This document shows, piece after piece, positions 28,218 to 36,600 of a stretch of DNA of 64,000 nucleotides (positions are counted from its first letter, which is position 1; every line of letters starts with the position of its first letter). The notes beneath the pieces are model-generated. The model was not told where the DNA came from. It did no database searches and worked only from the letters and a program-made list of their open reading frames with translations. The stretch lies in contig NZ_VITH01000005.1 in the NCBI RefSeq assembly GCF_007827815.1, positions 1-64,000 of the forward strand. Reading direction: 5' to 3'. The DNA comes from Azospirillum brasilense (GTDB lineage: Bacteria > Pseudomonadota > Alphaproteobacteria > Azospirillales > Azospirillaceae). A program made the position numbers and the translations under genes.

Positions 28218-30574
28218 CGCTCTTGGTCTCCCCTCGCTGTCTCTCCGGTGGCTGGCCGTCTCGCCGCCAGGGCCCGCACCAGCCGGTTGCCGGCCCAGCC
28301 GAGCCCCAGCGCCGTCACCGCCGCCAGACCCAGAAGAACCATGTCGGTGGGCGTCGGTTCCGTCAACACACGCTCAAGCTGGTGCCCGAGCAGGTTGAAG
28401 ACAAGGATTCCCGGCGCCATTCCCAGGATCGTCCCGAACAGATAGTCGGCAAACCGGATGCGGGACGCCCCGGCGACGAGGTTCACCACGGTGAAGGGGG
28501 CCACCGGCACCACCCGCAGCGCCGCCATGGCCAGCACGCCACGCTCGCCGAACGCCGCGCTCGCCCGCTGCACCACAGCGCCGCCGTAGCGCTCGATGGG
28601 GCGCCGGCCGGTGAACCGTCCCACCCAGAACAGCGCCGCGGCGGAGGCCAGCACCCCGGCCAGCGCGGTCGGGAAGCCCACCCACGGCCCCAGCGCGATG
28701 GCCGTCGCCGCGATCAGCAGCAGCACCGGAAACAGCACGAAGCCCCCGGCGACGTAGAGCAGGATCAGCCACAGCGGCCCGAAGGCCGACTCGCGCAGGC
28801 GCTCGAACCCCTCCAGCACGGCGTCCAGCGTCGCCCAGTCGCGCAGCGGCGTGTGGTTCCACAGCCCCCACACCCCGCCCACCACCGCCAGGATGATGCC
28901 CAGCGCCAGCCAGTGGTGGCGCCGCGGGATGCGCGACGGCAGGACGCGCCACACGATTTCCGCCGCGCTGACCGGGCGTTCCGGATCGAAGAGCATGGAA
29001 TCGGCGACGGCGGTGGCCAGCAGGCCGGGGTCGGCGTCCTCCAGCAACTCCAGCGTCCGCCCGCCGGGCCGGCTCAGCGCCTCCACCGTGCGGATGAGCG
29101 AGCCGGTGCGGCGCAGCTCCGCCGCCACGCTGTCCGGCGTCACCCCGAGATGCTCGGCGAGCAGGTCGTCGCGCACCCCGGCGATGGCCAGCCGGGCCTC
29201 GCGCCCTTCCACCCTCCCCTGGGGCGCCTCCAGCGCCAGATCGCATTCGGTGTCCAGCCCCATCGACCGGTTGTTCAGGTTGGCCGAGCCGATGCGCAGG
29301 AGCCGGTCGTCCACCACCATCACCTTGGCGTGGATGGTGATGCCGACGCTGCCGGTTTTGGCGCTCTCGGTCTTGGCGATGTAGAAGCGGAAGCGCCCGT
29401 TGCGGTCGGCCTCGCGCAGCTCCTTCACCAGCCGGGCGCGGGCGCCGAGCATCACGGTGTTCTCCAGCCAGCTCGACGTGCGGGCGGAGTTGACGACGAC
29501 GACCTCCGGCCCGTCCGGCTCGGCCAGCCGCGCCTTCAGCGCCTCGGCCACGGCGACCGAGGCGAAATACTGGCTCTCCATGTAGATGAAGCGCTCGGCC
29601 GCGGCGATGGCGGCGGTGTAGAGCGCCTCGACCTCCCGCACCTCGGCGCGCCCGTTGTAGCCGGGCTCGGTGCGGGCGATGCCGACGGGCATGCCCTTGA
29701 GCAGCGGGACGAGCTGTTGCGGCCAGGGGTCGGGGCTGTCCGGCCCGGCCCGGCGCGCCTTCAGCCGCAGCCGCCGGGGGCGCTTGCCGTCGGAAGGGCC
29801 GCCACCGCCGCCAAGCACGTCCATGGCCGGCGGCGACAGCACACAACCGGTGGCACGGCGCCAGCGCTCGCGGAACAGGTCGCCCAGCGCGCGGGCGGCG
29901 TCGCCGTCCACCGCCATCATCAGGTCGTGGAAGGGCTCGTAGGGGGAGCCGTCCGGCTGGCGGCGCAGCGGCTCGTCGGCGCGGTGGGCGCGGGTGTCCC
30001 AGCGGTTGGCGGTGATGTCCAGCCCGCCGCAGAAGGCCAGCCGGTCGTCGATCACCAGCATCTTCTGATGGTGGCAGGCCCCGGCGGGATGGTCGCCGTC
30101 CAGCCGGTACTGGAGCCGCGAATGGCTGAGCCAGCCGCGCAGGAACAGCGGCTGCGACCAGCGGGCCAGGTCGAACAGCTCCGCGAAGTCCCACTTCAGA
30201 ACATGGATGGTCAGGTCCGGGCGGGTCGCGGCCAGCCAGTTCAGCAGGTTGCCGAGCTTGTCGGGGCGGCGCGGGTGGCGCGCCTGCGGGGTCAGCCGGA
30301 TGCGGGCGTCGAAGTCCCAGGCGGTCAGGTAGATGCTGCGCCGCGCCTGCCGCATCGCCGCCTTGGCGAGCGCGAAGTAGTCCTCCCCATCGACGATGAC
30401 GCCGACCCGCTCGGCCCGCTCCACCCGCCAGCAGGTGCGGCCCGGCACCAGCAGCGGGTCCGCGGCCATCATGGGAGACGCCGGAAGCGGCGTTGCGGGG
30501 AGGAAGGGCTGGGCGACGGACGGCTGGTCGGGCATGGGACGCGGCTGGACCGGGGTTCCTGCAGGGATCGGCAT
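28214..30574 (-). CDS. Phospholipase D-like protein fused to a VTT/DedA-type membrane domain
   Basis: A 786-residue fusion. The N-terminal two thirds contain two HKD motifs of the phospholipase D superfamily: HHQKMLVIDD (His169, Lys171, Asp176) and HAKVMVVDDRLLRIGSANLN (His415, Lys417, Asp422), resembling cardiolipin synthases and bacterial phospholipases. From about residue 560 there are hydrophobic segments with a VTT (SNARE-associated, DedA-like) domain: GFVLFPVLLLIAATAIALGP, RVVPVAPFTVVNLVAGAS and FGTILGMAPGILVFNLLG. It probably hydrolyses or transfers phospholipid headgroups at the inner membrane. No signal peptide is obvious before the PLD part. The ATG at 30574 is the first in the frame but has a weak ribosome site. 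Confidence 0.88.
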   Translation of the reverse strand: MPIPAGTPVQPRPMPDQPSVAQPFLPATPLPASPMMAADPLLVPGRTCWRVERAERVGVIVDGEDYFALAKAAMRQARRSIYLTAWDFDARIRLTPQARHPRRPDKLGNLLNWLAATRPDLTIHVLKWDFAELFDLARWSQPLFLRGWLSHSRLQYRLDGDHPAGACHHQKMLVIDDRLAFCGGLDITANRWDTRAHRADEPLRRQPDGSPYEPFHDLMMAVDGDAARALGDLFRERWRRATGCVLSPPAMDVLGGGGGPSDGKRPRRLRLKARRAGPDSPDPWPQQLVPLLKGMPVGIARTEPGYNGRAEVREVEALYTAAIAAAERFIYMESQYFASVAVAEALKARLAEPDGPEVVVVNSARTSSWLENTVMLGARARLVKELREADRNGRFRFYIAKTESAKTGSVGITIHAKVMVVDDRLLRIGSANLNNRSMGLDTECDLALEAPQGRVEGREARLAIAGVRDDLLAEHLGVTPDSVAAELRRTGSLIRTVEALSRPGGRTLELLEDADPGLLATAVADSMLFDPERPVSAAEIVWRVLPSRIPRRHHWLALGIILAVVGGVWGLWNHTPLRDWATLDAVLEGFERLRESAFGPLWLILLYVAGGFVLFPVLLLIAATAIALGPWVGFPTALAGVLASAAALFWVGRFTGRRPIERYGGAVVQRASAAFGERGVLAMAALRVVPVAPFTVVNLVAGASRIRFADYLFGTILGMAPGILVFNLLGHQLERVLTEPTPTDMVLLGLAAVTALGLGWAGNRLVRALAARRPATGETARGDQER

Positions 30575-30736
30575 CGGGGGTTCACATATGGTGCGTCCGG
30601 GACGGGCTGCGACCGGCCAGGAAGGCGAATGCCCGAACAACACCGCAGCCGCCCAACCCTCCCCGCCCCCCGCCGAGAGGCGAAATTCCATTGCCCGACC
30701 GGCCGGGACCTGGGTACCGTCAGGAGGAATCCATTC

Positions 30737-30769
30737 GTGCCCGTCCCTGCTCCCGTCCTTGCCCCGTGA
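30737..30769 (+). other. Short leader ORF with strong ribosome site upstream of ABC operon
   Basis: AGGAGGAAT precedes a GTG that opens only ten codons (VPVPAPVLAP) before TGA. It lies 75 nt upstream of the first permease gene, whose own ribosome site is weak. It may be a leader peptide, or the remains of the start of a lost binding-protein gene. Confidence 0.3.
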
Positions 30770-30844
30770 CCCGCTTGTTGTGAGCCGCTTGTCCGTCCCT
30801 CCACACAATCCGCCCGTCACGGCCGCCCGCTCCCGGCGGGACCG

Positions 30845-31552
30845 ATGCTGAGCCTCGTCCTGCGTCGGGTGCTGGCCGCGGTGCCAGCCCTGCTGGGCCT
30901 CGCGCTCGCCGCCGGCGTGGTGGCCGCGCTGGCCGGACCGGGCTGGGCCCCCGCGCTCGGCGCCGCGCTGGCCGCCCTGCCGGCGACGCTGGCGCTGATC
31001 CTGCCGGCGCTGGCCCTGGGAACCGGGCTCGGCGCCCTGCTCGGTGTGCTGGGTGGGTCGGGCGCCATTTTGGGCGGGGTGGGTCCGGCCATGCCGGGCT
31101 TTCTGCTGGCCGCGGTCTTCGCCGTCACATCCGCGACGGCGCCCGTCCTGCTGGGCGTCGCCGCCGTGGCTCTGCCCGCCACCGCCCAGGCCGCGGTGCT
31201 CGCCGGCCGGGCGCGGGCCGGGGCGGAGGACACGGTTCTGCTGGCGGCGCGCGGACGCGGGGTGGACGGTTCCGCCCTGCTGTGGCGGCTCAGCCTGCCG
31301 CTGGGGCTGTCGGCGGCGGTGGGCGGCCTGCGCAGCGCCGTGGCGGGAACGGTGACCGCGGCCGTGGCGGTGGAAAGCCTGTTCGGGACCGGCTTTTCCG
31401 GCGCCGGGCGGCTGTTCGTCGAGGCGGCGCGGGCCGGGGATGCCAGCATGGCCGTCGCGGCGCTCGCCGGGCTGTGCGGCCTCGCCGTGCTGCTGAACGC
31501 GCTGTGCGGCGCGCTGCACGGCTGGATCGACCCGCGCGCCCGGATGGCCTGA
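30845..31552 (+). CDS. ABC transporter permease, DppB-like, short
   Basis: A 235-residue membrane protein with about five spans. The coupling (EAA-type) loop is recognisable as EDTVLLAARGRGVDGSALLW, and VAGTVTAAVAVESLFGTG with GAGRLFVEAARAGD corresponds to the end of DppB/OppB permeases. Usual DppB proteins exceed 300 residues; the periplasmic part after the first span is missing. The stop TGA overlaps the next ATG (TGATG). It is first in a three-gene operon with another permease and a tandem ATPase, but no substrate-binding protein is present. It may be a reduced or decaying peptide/nickel-type transporter. Confidence 0.75.
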   Translation: MLSLVLRRVLAAVPALLGLALAAGVVAALAGPGWAPALGAALAALPATLALILPALALGTGLGALLGVLGGSGAILGGVGPAMPGFLLAAVFAVTSATAPVLLGVAAVALPATAQAAVLAGRARAGAEDTVLLAARGRGVDGSALLWRLSLPLGLSAAVGGLRSAVAGTVTAAVAVESLFGTGFSGAGRLFVEAARAGDASMAVAALAGLCGLAVLLNALCGALHGWIDPRARMA

Positions 31553-32346
31553 TGCACGGACCCGCCGGCACCGACTCTCATTGGCGCGACGGTCCCTGGC
31601 AGAAGGCCGGGCAGCGGCTGACCGCGCACCGGCCCGCCGCCGCGGGGCTGACCGTCCTCGCGGCGCTGATGCTGGCGGTCGCCGCCGGCCTCGTCGCCGG
31701 GGGCGGCCCGGTGGGGGCGGCGCTGGCCGCCGGGCACCAGAGCCTGACCTTCGCACTGTTCGCCGGGCTGGGCGGGGCCGCCCTCGGCCTGCTCTGGGCC
31801 GCCACGGCGGTGGCCCTGGGCGAGCGGGCGGAGCGGGCGATGATGACGCCCGCCACCGCGCTGACCGGCCTGCCCCTGGCGCTGGCGCTGCCGCTGGCCG
31901 GCGGGTTGCTGGGTCCGGAGCGCGGGCTGGCGCCGATGGCCGTGGTGACCGCCCTGATCGCCGCCCCGGCGGTGGCCGTCGTCGCGCGGGACGAGCTGCG
32001 CGCCCTGCTGCGGCGGGAGTTCCTGAGCGCCGCCCAGGCCGCCGGGATTGCCAACGGGCGCCGGCTGCGCCGCCACATCCTGCCCAACGCCGTCCTGCCG
32101 CTCGCCGCCGCGGCCTGGACCGCCCTTCCCCGCGCCCTGATGGCGGAAAGCCTCGCCAGCCTGCTCGGCCTCGGCCTGCCGGAGGGAGTGACCGGCTGGG
32201 GAACCGCCATCGGCGCGGCGGCGCGGGCGGGCGACGCCGTGGCGCTGGCCGGTCCGGCGCTGCTGCTGGCGCTGACCCTGTGGGCGCTGCACGGGGTGGG
32301 CGACGGGATGCGGCTGGCCTTCTCCACGACCGGGGGGCACCGGTGA
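31552..32346 (+). CDS. ABC transporter permease, DppC-like
   Basis: A 264-residue permease. The N-terminal cytoplasmic part and first span (AAGLTVLAALMLAVAAGLVA) are followed by a core with a well kept coupling loop (EFLSAAQAAGIANGRRLRRH and ILPNAVLPLAAAAW), the hallmark DppC/OppC sequence that contacts the ATPase. The C-terminal block MAESLASLLGLGLPEGVTGWG also fits DppC. The GTGA overlap with the next gene shows translational coupling. The transporter's cargo is unknown because no binding protein is encoded with it. Confidence 0.8.
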   Translation: MHGPAGTDSHWRDGPWQKAGQRLTAHRPAAAGLTVLAALMLAVAAGLVAGGGPVGAALAAGHQSLTFALFAGLGGAALGLLWAATAVALGERAERAMMTPATALTGLPLALALPLAGGLLGPERGLAPMAVVTALIAAPAVAVVARDELRALLRREFLSAAQAAGIANGRRLRRHILPNAVLPLAAAAWTALPRALMAESLASLLGLGLPEGVTGWGTAIGAAARAGDAVALAGPALLLALTLWALHGVGDGMRLAFSTTGGHR

Positions 32347-34049
32347 GCGGATCGGAAGAGCGCACGCCGCTGCGGGTGGAGGGGCTGTCCCTGCTGACCA
32401 GCCGCGACATCCTGCTCGACCGGCTGAGCTTCGCCGTCGAGCCCGGCGAGGTGCTCGCCCTGTCGGGCGACGCCGGGGCGGGCAAGACGCTGCTCCTGCG
32501 CGCGCTGGCCAGCCTCGCGCCCAAGGGCATCACGGTGCTGGGCGACATCCACATCCGGGGGCGGCGCATCCTGGTCACCCAGGACGGCGCCCTGGACCCG
32601 CTTCGCCCGCTGGGCGCCCAGTTCACCGAGCTGTTGGCCCACCAATCCGGGATGGACGAGCGTACCGCCCTGCGCCGCGCCGCCGAGGCGCTGGAGCGTT
32701 TCCAGGTGCCCGCCGCCGCGCGCCGGCTGGCGCTCCACCCCCACGAGCTGGGCGAGGCGATGCGCTGGCGGGCCGCGCTGGCGCTGGCCATGGCGGCGGA
32801 GCCGGCGCTGCTGCTCGCCGACGCCCCCGCCGCCGCGCTCGACCCCACCCAGCGCGTCCGCCTGCTGAGCGACCTCGCCGCCTGGACGCGCGAGGCCGGA
32901 ACAGCGCTGCTGCTGGCCGGACGCCCGCAACCCGATCCAATCCAGGCCGACCCGGTCCACTCCGGTCTGGCCGACCGCCGGCTGATCCTGGCCCAAGGGC
33001 GCCTGGAAGCACCGGAGGAGGAGCCCACCCCCGCCCCGCCCCCGGTGGAGCCGGCGCCCTCCGGCCCGCCCATCCTGTCGGTGCGCGACCTGCGCGTCGC
33101 TTTTCCGCTGGGGCGGAGCTGGCGCGGCGAGGAGCGCTGGCTGACCGTGGTCGACGGCCTGTCCATCGAACTGGCCGAGGGCGAGACGCTGGCCCTGCTC
33201 GGCGAGACGGGCAGCGGCAAGTCGGTGCTGGCCCGCGCCATCCTGCGGCTGGTGCCGCCGGTCGGCGGTCAGGTGTCCTGGCTGGGGACCGACCTCGCCG
33301 CCGCCCCGCCGGAGGCGATGCGCCGGGCGCGGCGGGACCTGCAAATCCTCTTCCCCGATCCGCTGGCCGCCCTCGACCCGCTGATGACCATCGGCGCGCA
33401 GCTCGCCGAGACGCTGGAGTCGCTGCGGCCCACCCGATCCCCAGCCGACCGCGCCGCGCGGATGGCCGAGGCGCTGGAGGAGGTCGGGTTGCCCACGGCG
33501 GTCCTCGACCTCCATCCCGGGTCGCTCCGTCCGGCGGAGGCGGCGCGCGCCGGGCTGGCCCGCGCCCTGCTGCCGGAGCCGCGCCTGCTGGTCTGCGACG
33601 AGCCGGCCGCGACGCTCGACGGGGCGGAGCGGGCGGACTTCCTGGCCCTGCTGCAAGCGATCCGCCGCCGCCGCCGGCTCGCCCTGCTCTACGCCACCCA
33701 GGACGCGGCGGAGGGCCTGCGGATGGCGCGGCGGGGGCTGGTGCTCCTGCTCGGCCGGATCGTCGAGTCGGCGGACAGCGCGGTTCTGGCGGCGGGGGCG
33801 CGCCACCCCTACAGCCGCGCGCTGGTCGCGGCGGCCGGCTTGGTCCGCCCGGCGCTGCACGGCGATCCGCCCTCCCCCCTGCGCCCGCCGACCGGCTGCG
33901 CCCTGCGGCTGCGCTGCCCGCTGGCCCATGACGGTTGCGCCCAGGTCCCGCCGTCTCTCGACCCCGTGGCGCCGGGCCACCGAGTCGCCTGCCACGTCGC
34001 TCAGGACGAGGCCCAGGACGGCGCCCAGTCTGGCGGAAAAGCGCCCTAG
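32343..34049 (+). CDS. Tandem ABC ATPase of peptide-transporter type with degenerate motifs
   Basis: A 568-residue fusion of two DppD/DppF-like nucleotide-binding domains. Domain 1 has Walker A GDAGAGKT (42-49), but the signature is HELGEAMRWR instead of LSGGMxQR, the Walker B glutamate is alanine (LLLADA, 156-161) and no H-loop histidine is visible. Domain 2 has Walker A GETGSGKS (287-294) and intact Walker B LLVCDE (415-420), but the Q-loop reads FPDP instead of FQDP, the signature LSGGQ is replaced by LRPAEA (395-400) and the H-loop histidine is Gln453. The C-terminal oligopeptide-family tail (GCALRLRCPLAHDGCAQV) is kept. ATP hydrolysis is doubtful. The GTG start overlaps the permease stop. 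Confidence 0.82.
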   Translation: MSGSEERTPLRVEGLSLLTSRDILLDRLSFAVEPGEVLALSGDAGAGKTLLLRALASLAPKGITVLGDIHIRGRRILVTQDGALDPLRPLGAQFTELLAHQSGMDERTALRRAAEALERFQVPAAARRLALHPHELGEAMRWRAALALAMAAEPALLLADAPAAALDPTQRVRLLSDLAAWTREAGTALLLAGRPQPDPIQADPVHSGLADRRLILAQGRLEAPEEEPTPAPPPVEPAPSGPPILSVRDLRVAFPLGRSWRGEERWLTVVDGLSIELAEGETLALLGETGSGKSVLARAILRLVPPVGGQVSWLGTDLAAAPPEAMRRARRDLQILFPDPLAALDPLMTIGAQLAETLESLRPTRSPADRAARMAEALEEVGLPTAVLDLHPGSLRPAEAARAGLARALLPEPRLLVCDEPAATLDGAERADFLALLQAIRRRRRLALLYATQDAAEGLRMARRGLVLLLGRIVESADSAVLAAGARHPYSRALVAAAGLVRPALHGDPPSPLRPPTGCALRLRCPLAHDGCAQVPPSLDPVAPGHRVACHVAQDEAQDGAQSGGKAP

Positions 34050-34199
34050 GCCCCGTTCCGGAGCCCGCCGGCGCCTTGGGCACGGCCGCAATTCCGTCCC
34101 AAAAAGGTCTGAAACTGCGCGGGTTGGCAAGGAGGCGGGCACGGGATAACGTCCCCGGCCTTCACTGACGCATTGCCGAAATCACGAAAAAGGACAGGG

Positions 34200-36536
34200 A
34201 TGCTTCGCGCACGCACCCGGTGGACGGCCCCCTGCATGGGCGCACTCGCCGTCCTTCTGCTGCTCCTCGCCGGCCTCGCCGCGCCGGCGCTGGCCGCCGG
34301 CCCCGTTCCGGGCGCCGCCATGCCGGCCCCGGCCGCCGCGGCCCCCGCCGAGCCCGCCGCCTCGCCCGATCCGACGCCCGAGCAGATGCAGGCGATGATC
34401 ACGACGCTGGAGGACCCGGCGGCCCGCGCCCGGCTGGTCGAGCAGTTGAAGGCTCTGGTCGCCGCGCAGAAGGGGCTGGAACAGGCCAAGGCCGAGGAGG
34501 CACCGGCTGCCAGCACCCTGCCCGAGACCATCGGCGCCAGCGCCCTGTCCTTCCTGGCCGAGCGCATGGACGTGCTGAGCCGCCAGCTCGTCCAGGTCGG
34601 CAACGTGTTCAAGGAACTGCCCGGCGCCATCGACTGGGCGAACCGCCAGATGGTCGACCCGTCGGCCCGCGACCGCTGGGTGCAGATCGCCATCCAGCTG
34701 ACGATGATCCTGACCGCCGGCCTGGCGATCCAGCGCTTCGTCGGCTGGCTGCTCGCCCGCCCGCGCAACGCGCTCGCCGCCCGCCGGGGCAGCACGGTGC
34801 TGGTGCGCTTCCCGCTGCTGCTTGGCCGCGCGCTGCTGGAGCTGGCGCCCATCGCCGCCTTCATCGTCGTCGCCTACGCCATCCTGTCGGTCAGCGAGCC
34901 GGGGCCGCGCGTCCGGCTGGTCGCGCTGGCCGTCATCAACGCCACCGTCATTCTGCAGATCCTGCTGGTCGCCGCCCGCATCCTGATCGCGCCCTTCGCG
35001 CCCTCCCTGCGCATGGTGCGGGTGGGCGACGCCAACGCGCAGCGCCTCTACCGCTGGGTCCGCCGGCTGGCCGCGGTCGGCGTCTACGGCTATTTCCTGG
35101 CCGAGGGCGCCTATGTGCTGGGCCTGCCGCTCGGCGCCTACGGCGCGCTGCTGAAGCTGCTGGGGCTGGCGATCGCCGGCATGCTGATCGCGCTGATCCT
35201 GCAGAACCGCCGCATCGTCGCCGACTGGATGCACGGCAACCCGCTGTCCGGCGACGGCGACCCGGCGGCCACCGCCGAGCGCGAGTCGGAGGGCCAGGGC
35301 GCCGTCCTGCGCTCCGCCCGCCGCCGCTTCGCCGACGTCTGGCACGTCCTGGCGATCATCTATGTCGTGGTCACCTTCGGCGTCTGGGTGCTGAACGTCT
35401 ATGGCGGCTTCGAGTATCTGGCCCGCGCCACCGGCATCACCATCCTGGTCGCGGTGATCGCCCGGCTGCTGGTCAACGGCATCAACCGCGGCCTGCGCCG
35501 CGGCCTGCGCATGGTGCCGGAGAGCCAGGGCGCCCTGCCGCCGCTGAAGGACCGCGCCTCCCTCTACCTGCCCTTCCTGCACCGGGCGGTGAAGACGGTG
35601 ATCTGGGTCGGCGCTGCGATGATGATCCTCTACGGCTGGGGCTTCGACACGCTGGCCTGGACGGACACCCGGCTCGGCCAGCGCATCCTGCGCAGCACGG
35701 TGACCATCGGCCTCCTGTTCATCGGCTCCGTCATCGCCTGGGAGGTGGTGAGCGCGATGATCGAGCGCTTCCTCGCCTCCACCGACCGCAACGGCACGCG
35801 GATCGAGCGCAGCGCGCGGGTGCGCACCCTGCTGCCGCTGCTGCGCAACGCCTTCCTGATCCTCCTGGTCACCATGGTCTCGCTGATCACCCTGTCGGAG
35901 CTGGGCGTCAACATCGCGCCGCTGCTGGCCGGCGCCGGTGTGGTCGGTCTGGCCGTCGGCTTCGGGTCGCAGACGCTGGTCAAGGACATCATCACCGGCC
36001 TGTTCATCCTGTTCGAGGACAGCATCTCGATCGGCGACGTGGTGGATGTGGGCGGCGGCCATTCCGGCTCGGTGGAGGCCATCTCCATCCGCTCCATCCG
36101 GCTGCGCGACGGCTCGGGCGCCATCCACACGGTGCCCTTCAACTCGGTCAGCACCGTCAAGAACATGTCGAAGGACTTTTCCTACGCCCTGTTCGAGGTG
36201 CGGGTCGCCTACCGCGAGGACCCCGACCGCGTGATCGAGCTGCTGAAGGACATCGGCGCCAGCCTGCAGTCCGACACCCAGTTCGCGCCCGACATCATGG
36301 GGCCGCTGGAGGTGATGGGCCTGGACAAGTTCCAGCCCGACTCGACCCAGCTCATCACCGCGCGCTTCAAGACCCGCCCGACCAAGCAGTGGGGCGTGTC
36401 GCGCGAGTTCAACCGCCGCATGAAGAAGCGTTTCGACGAGTTGGGGGTCGAGGTGCCGACCGGCTCCATGCAGCTCATCGTCGGCGGGAACCACCCCGAC
36501 CGCGCCCTGGCCGAGGCGCTCAGCCAGGGTTCGTGA
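34200..36536 (+). CDS. Large mechanosensitive channel of the MscS family
   Basis: A 778-residue inner-membrane channel. A signal peptide (LLLLLAGLAAPALAAG) is followed by a periplasmic region with Ala/Pro-rich and helical parts, then about ten hydrophobic segments and the MscS core. The pore and beta domain are clear: NIAPLLAGAGVVGLAVGFGS, QTLVKDIITGLFILFEDSIS and GDVVDVGG. Such MscK/YbdG/YjeP-type proteins open under hypo-osmotic membrane tension. The ATG at 34200 has AGGACAGGG just upstream; a TTG nine codons earlier is less likely. It stands alone between the ABC operon and the convergent FtsX-type gene. Confidence 0.93.
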   Translation: MLRARTRWTAPCMGALAVLLLLLAGLAAPALAAGPVPGAAMPAPAAAAPAEPAASPDPTPEQMQAMITTLEDPAARARLVEQLKALVAAQKGLEQAKAEEAPAASTLPETIGASALSFLAERMDVLSRQLVQVGNVFKELPGAIDWANRQMVDPSARDRWVQIAIQLTMILTAGLAIQRFVGWLLARPRNALAARRGSTVLVRFPLLLGRALLELAPIAAFIVVAYAILSVSEPGPRVRLVALAVINATVILQILLVAARILIAPFAPSLRMVRVGDANAQRLYRWVRRLAAVGVYGYFLAEGAYVLGLPLGAYGALLKLLGLAIAGMLIALILQNRRIVADWMHGNPLSGDGDPAATAERESEGQGAVLRSARRRFADVWHVLAIIYVVVTFGVWVLNVYGGFEYLARATGITILVAVIARLLVNGINRGLRRGLRMVPESQGALPPLKDRASLYLPFLHRAVKTVIWVGAAMMILYGWGFDTLAWTDTRLGQRILRSTVTIGLLFIGSVIAWEVVSAMIERFLASTDRNGTRIERSARVRTLLPLLRNAFLILLVTMVSLITLSELGVNIAPLLAGAGVVGLAVGFGSQTLVKDIITGLFILFEDSISIGDVVDVGGGHSGSVEAISIRSIRLRDGSGAIHTVPFNSVSTVKNMSKDFSYALFEVRVAYREDPDRVIELLKDIGASLQSDTQFAPDIMGPLEVMGLDKFQPDSTQLITARFKTRPTKQWGVSREFNRRMKKRFDELGVEVPTGSMQLIVGGNHPDRALAEALSQGS

Positions 36537-36600
36537 CGCACGCGATGCCGGCGGTCACTCCAGTGACCGCCGGTGTCCTCGCCGGTGTCCGCCGCCGGTG

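Noticed and set aside
28214..33241. A 1675-codon frame that joins the phospholipase D gene to sequence antisense to the ABC operon
   Set aside because: Only the last 786 codons carry domains; the upstream part is antisense to well supported permease and ATPase genes.
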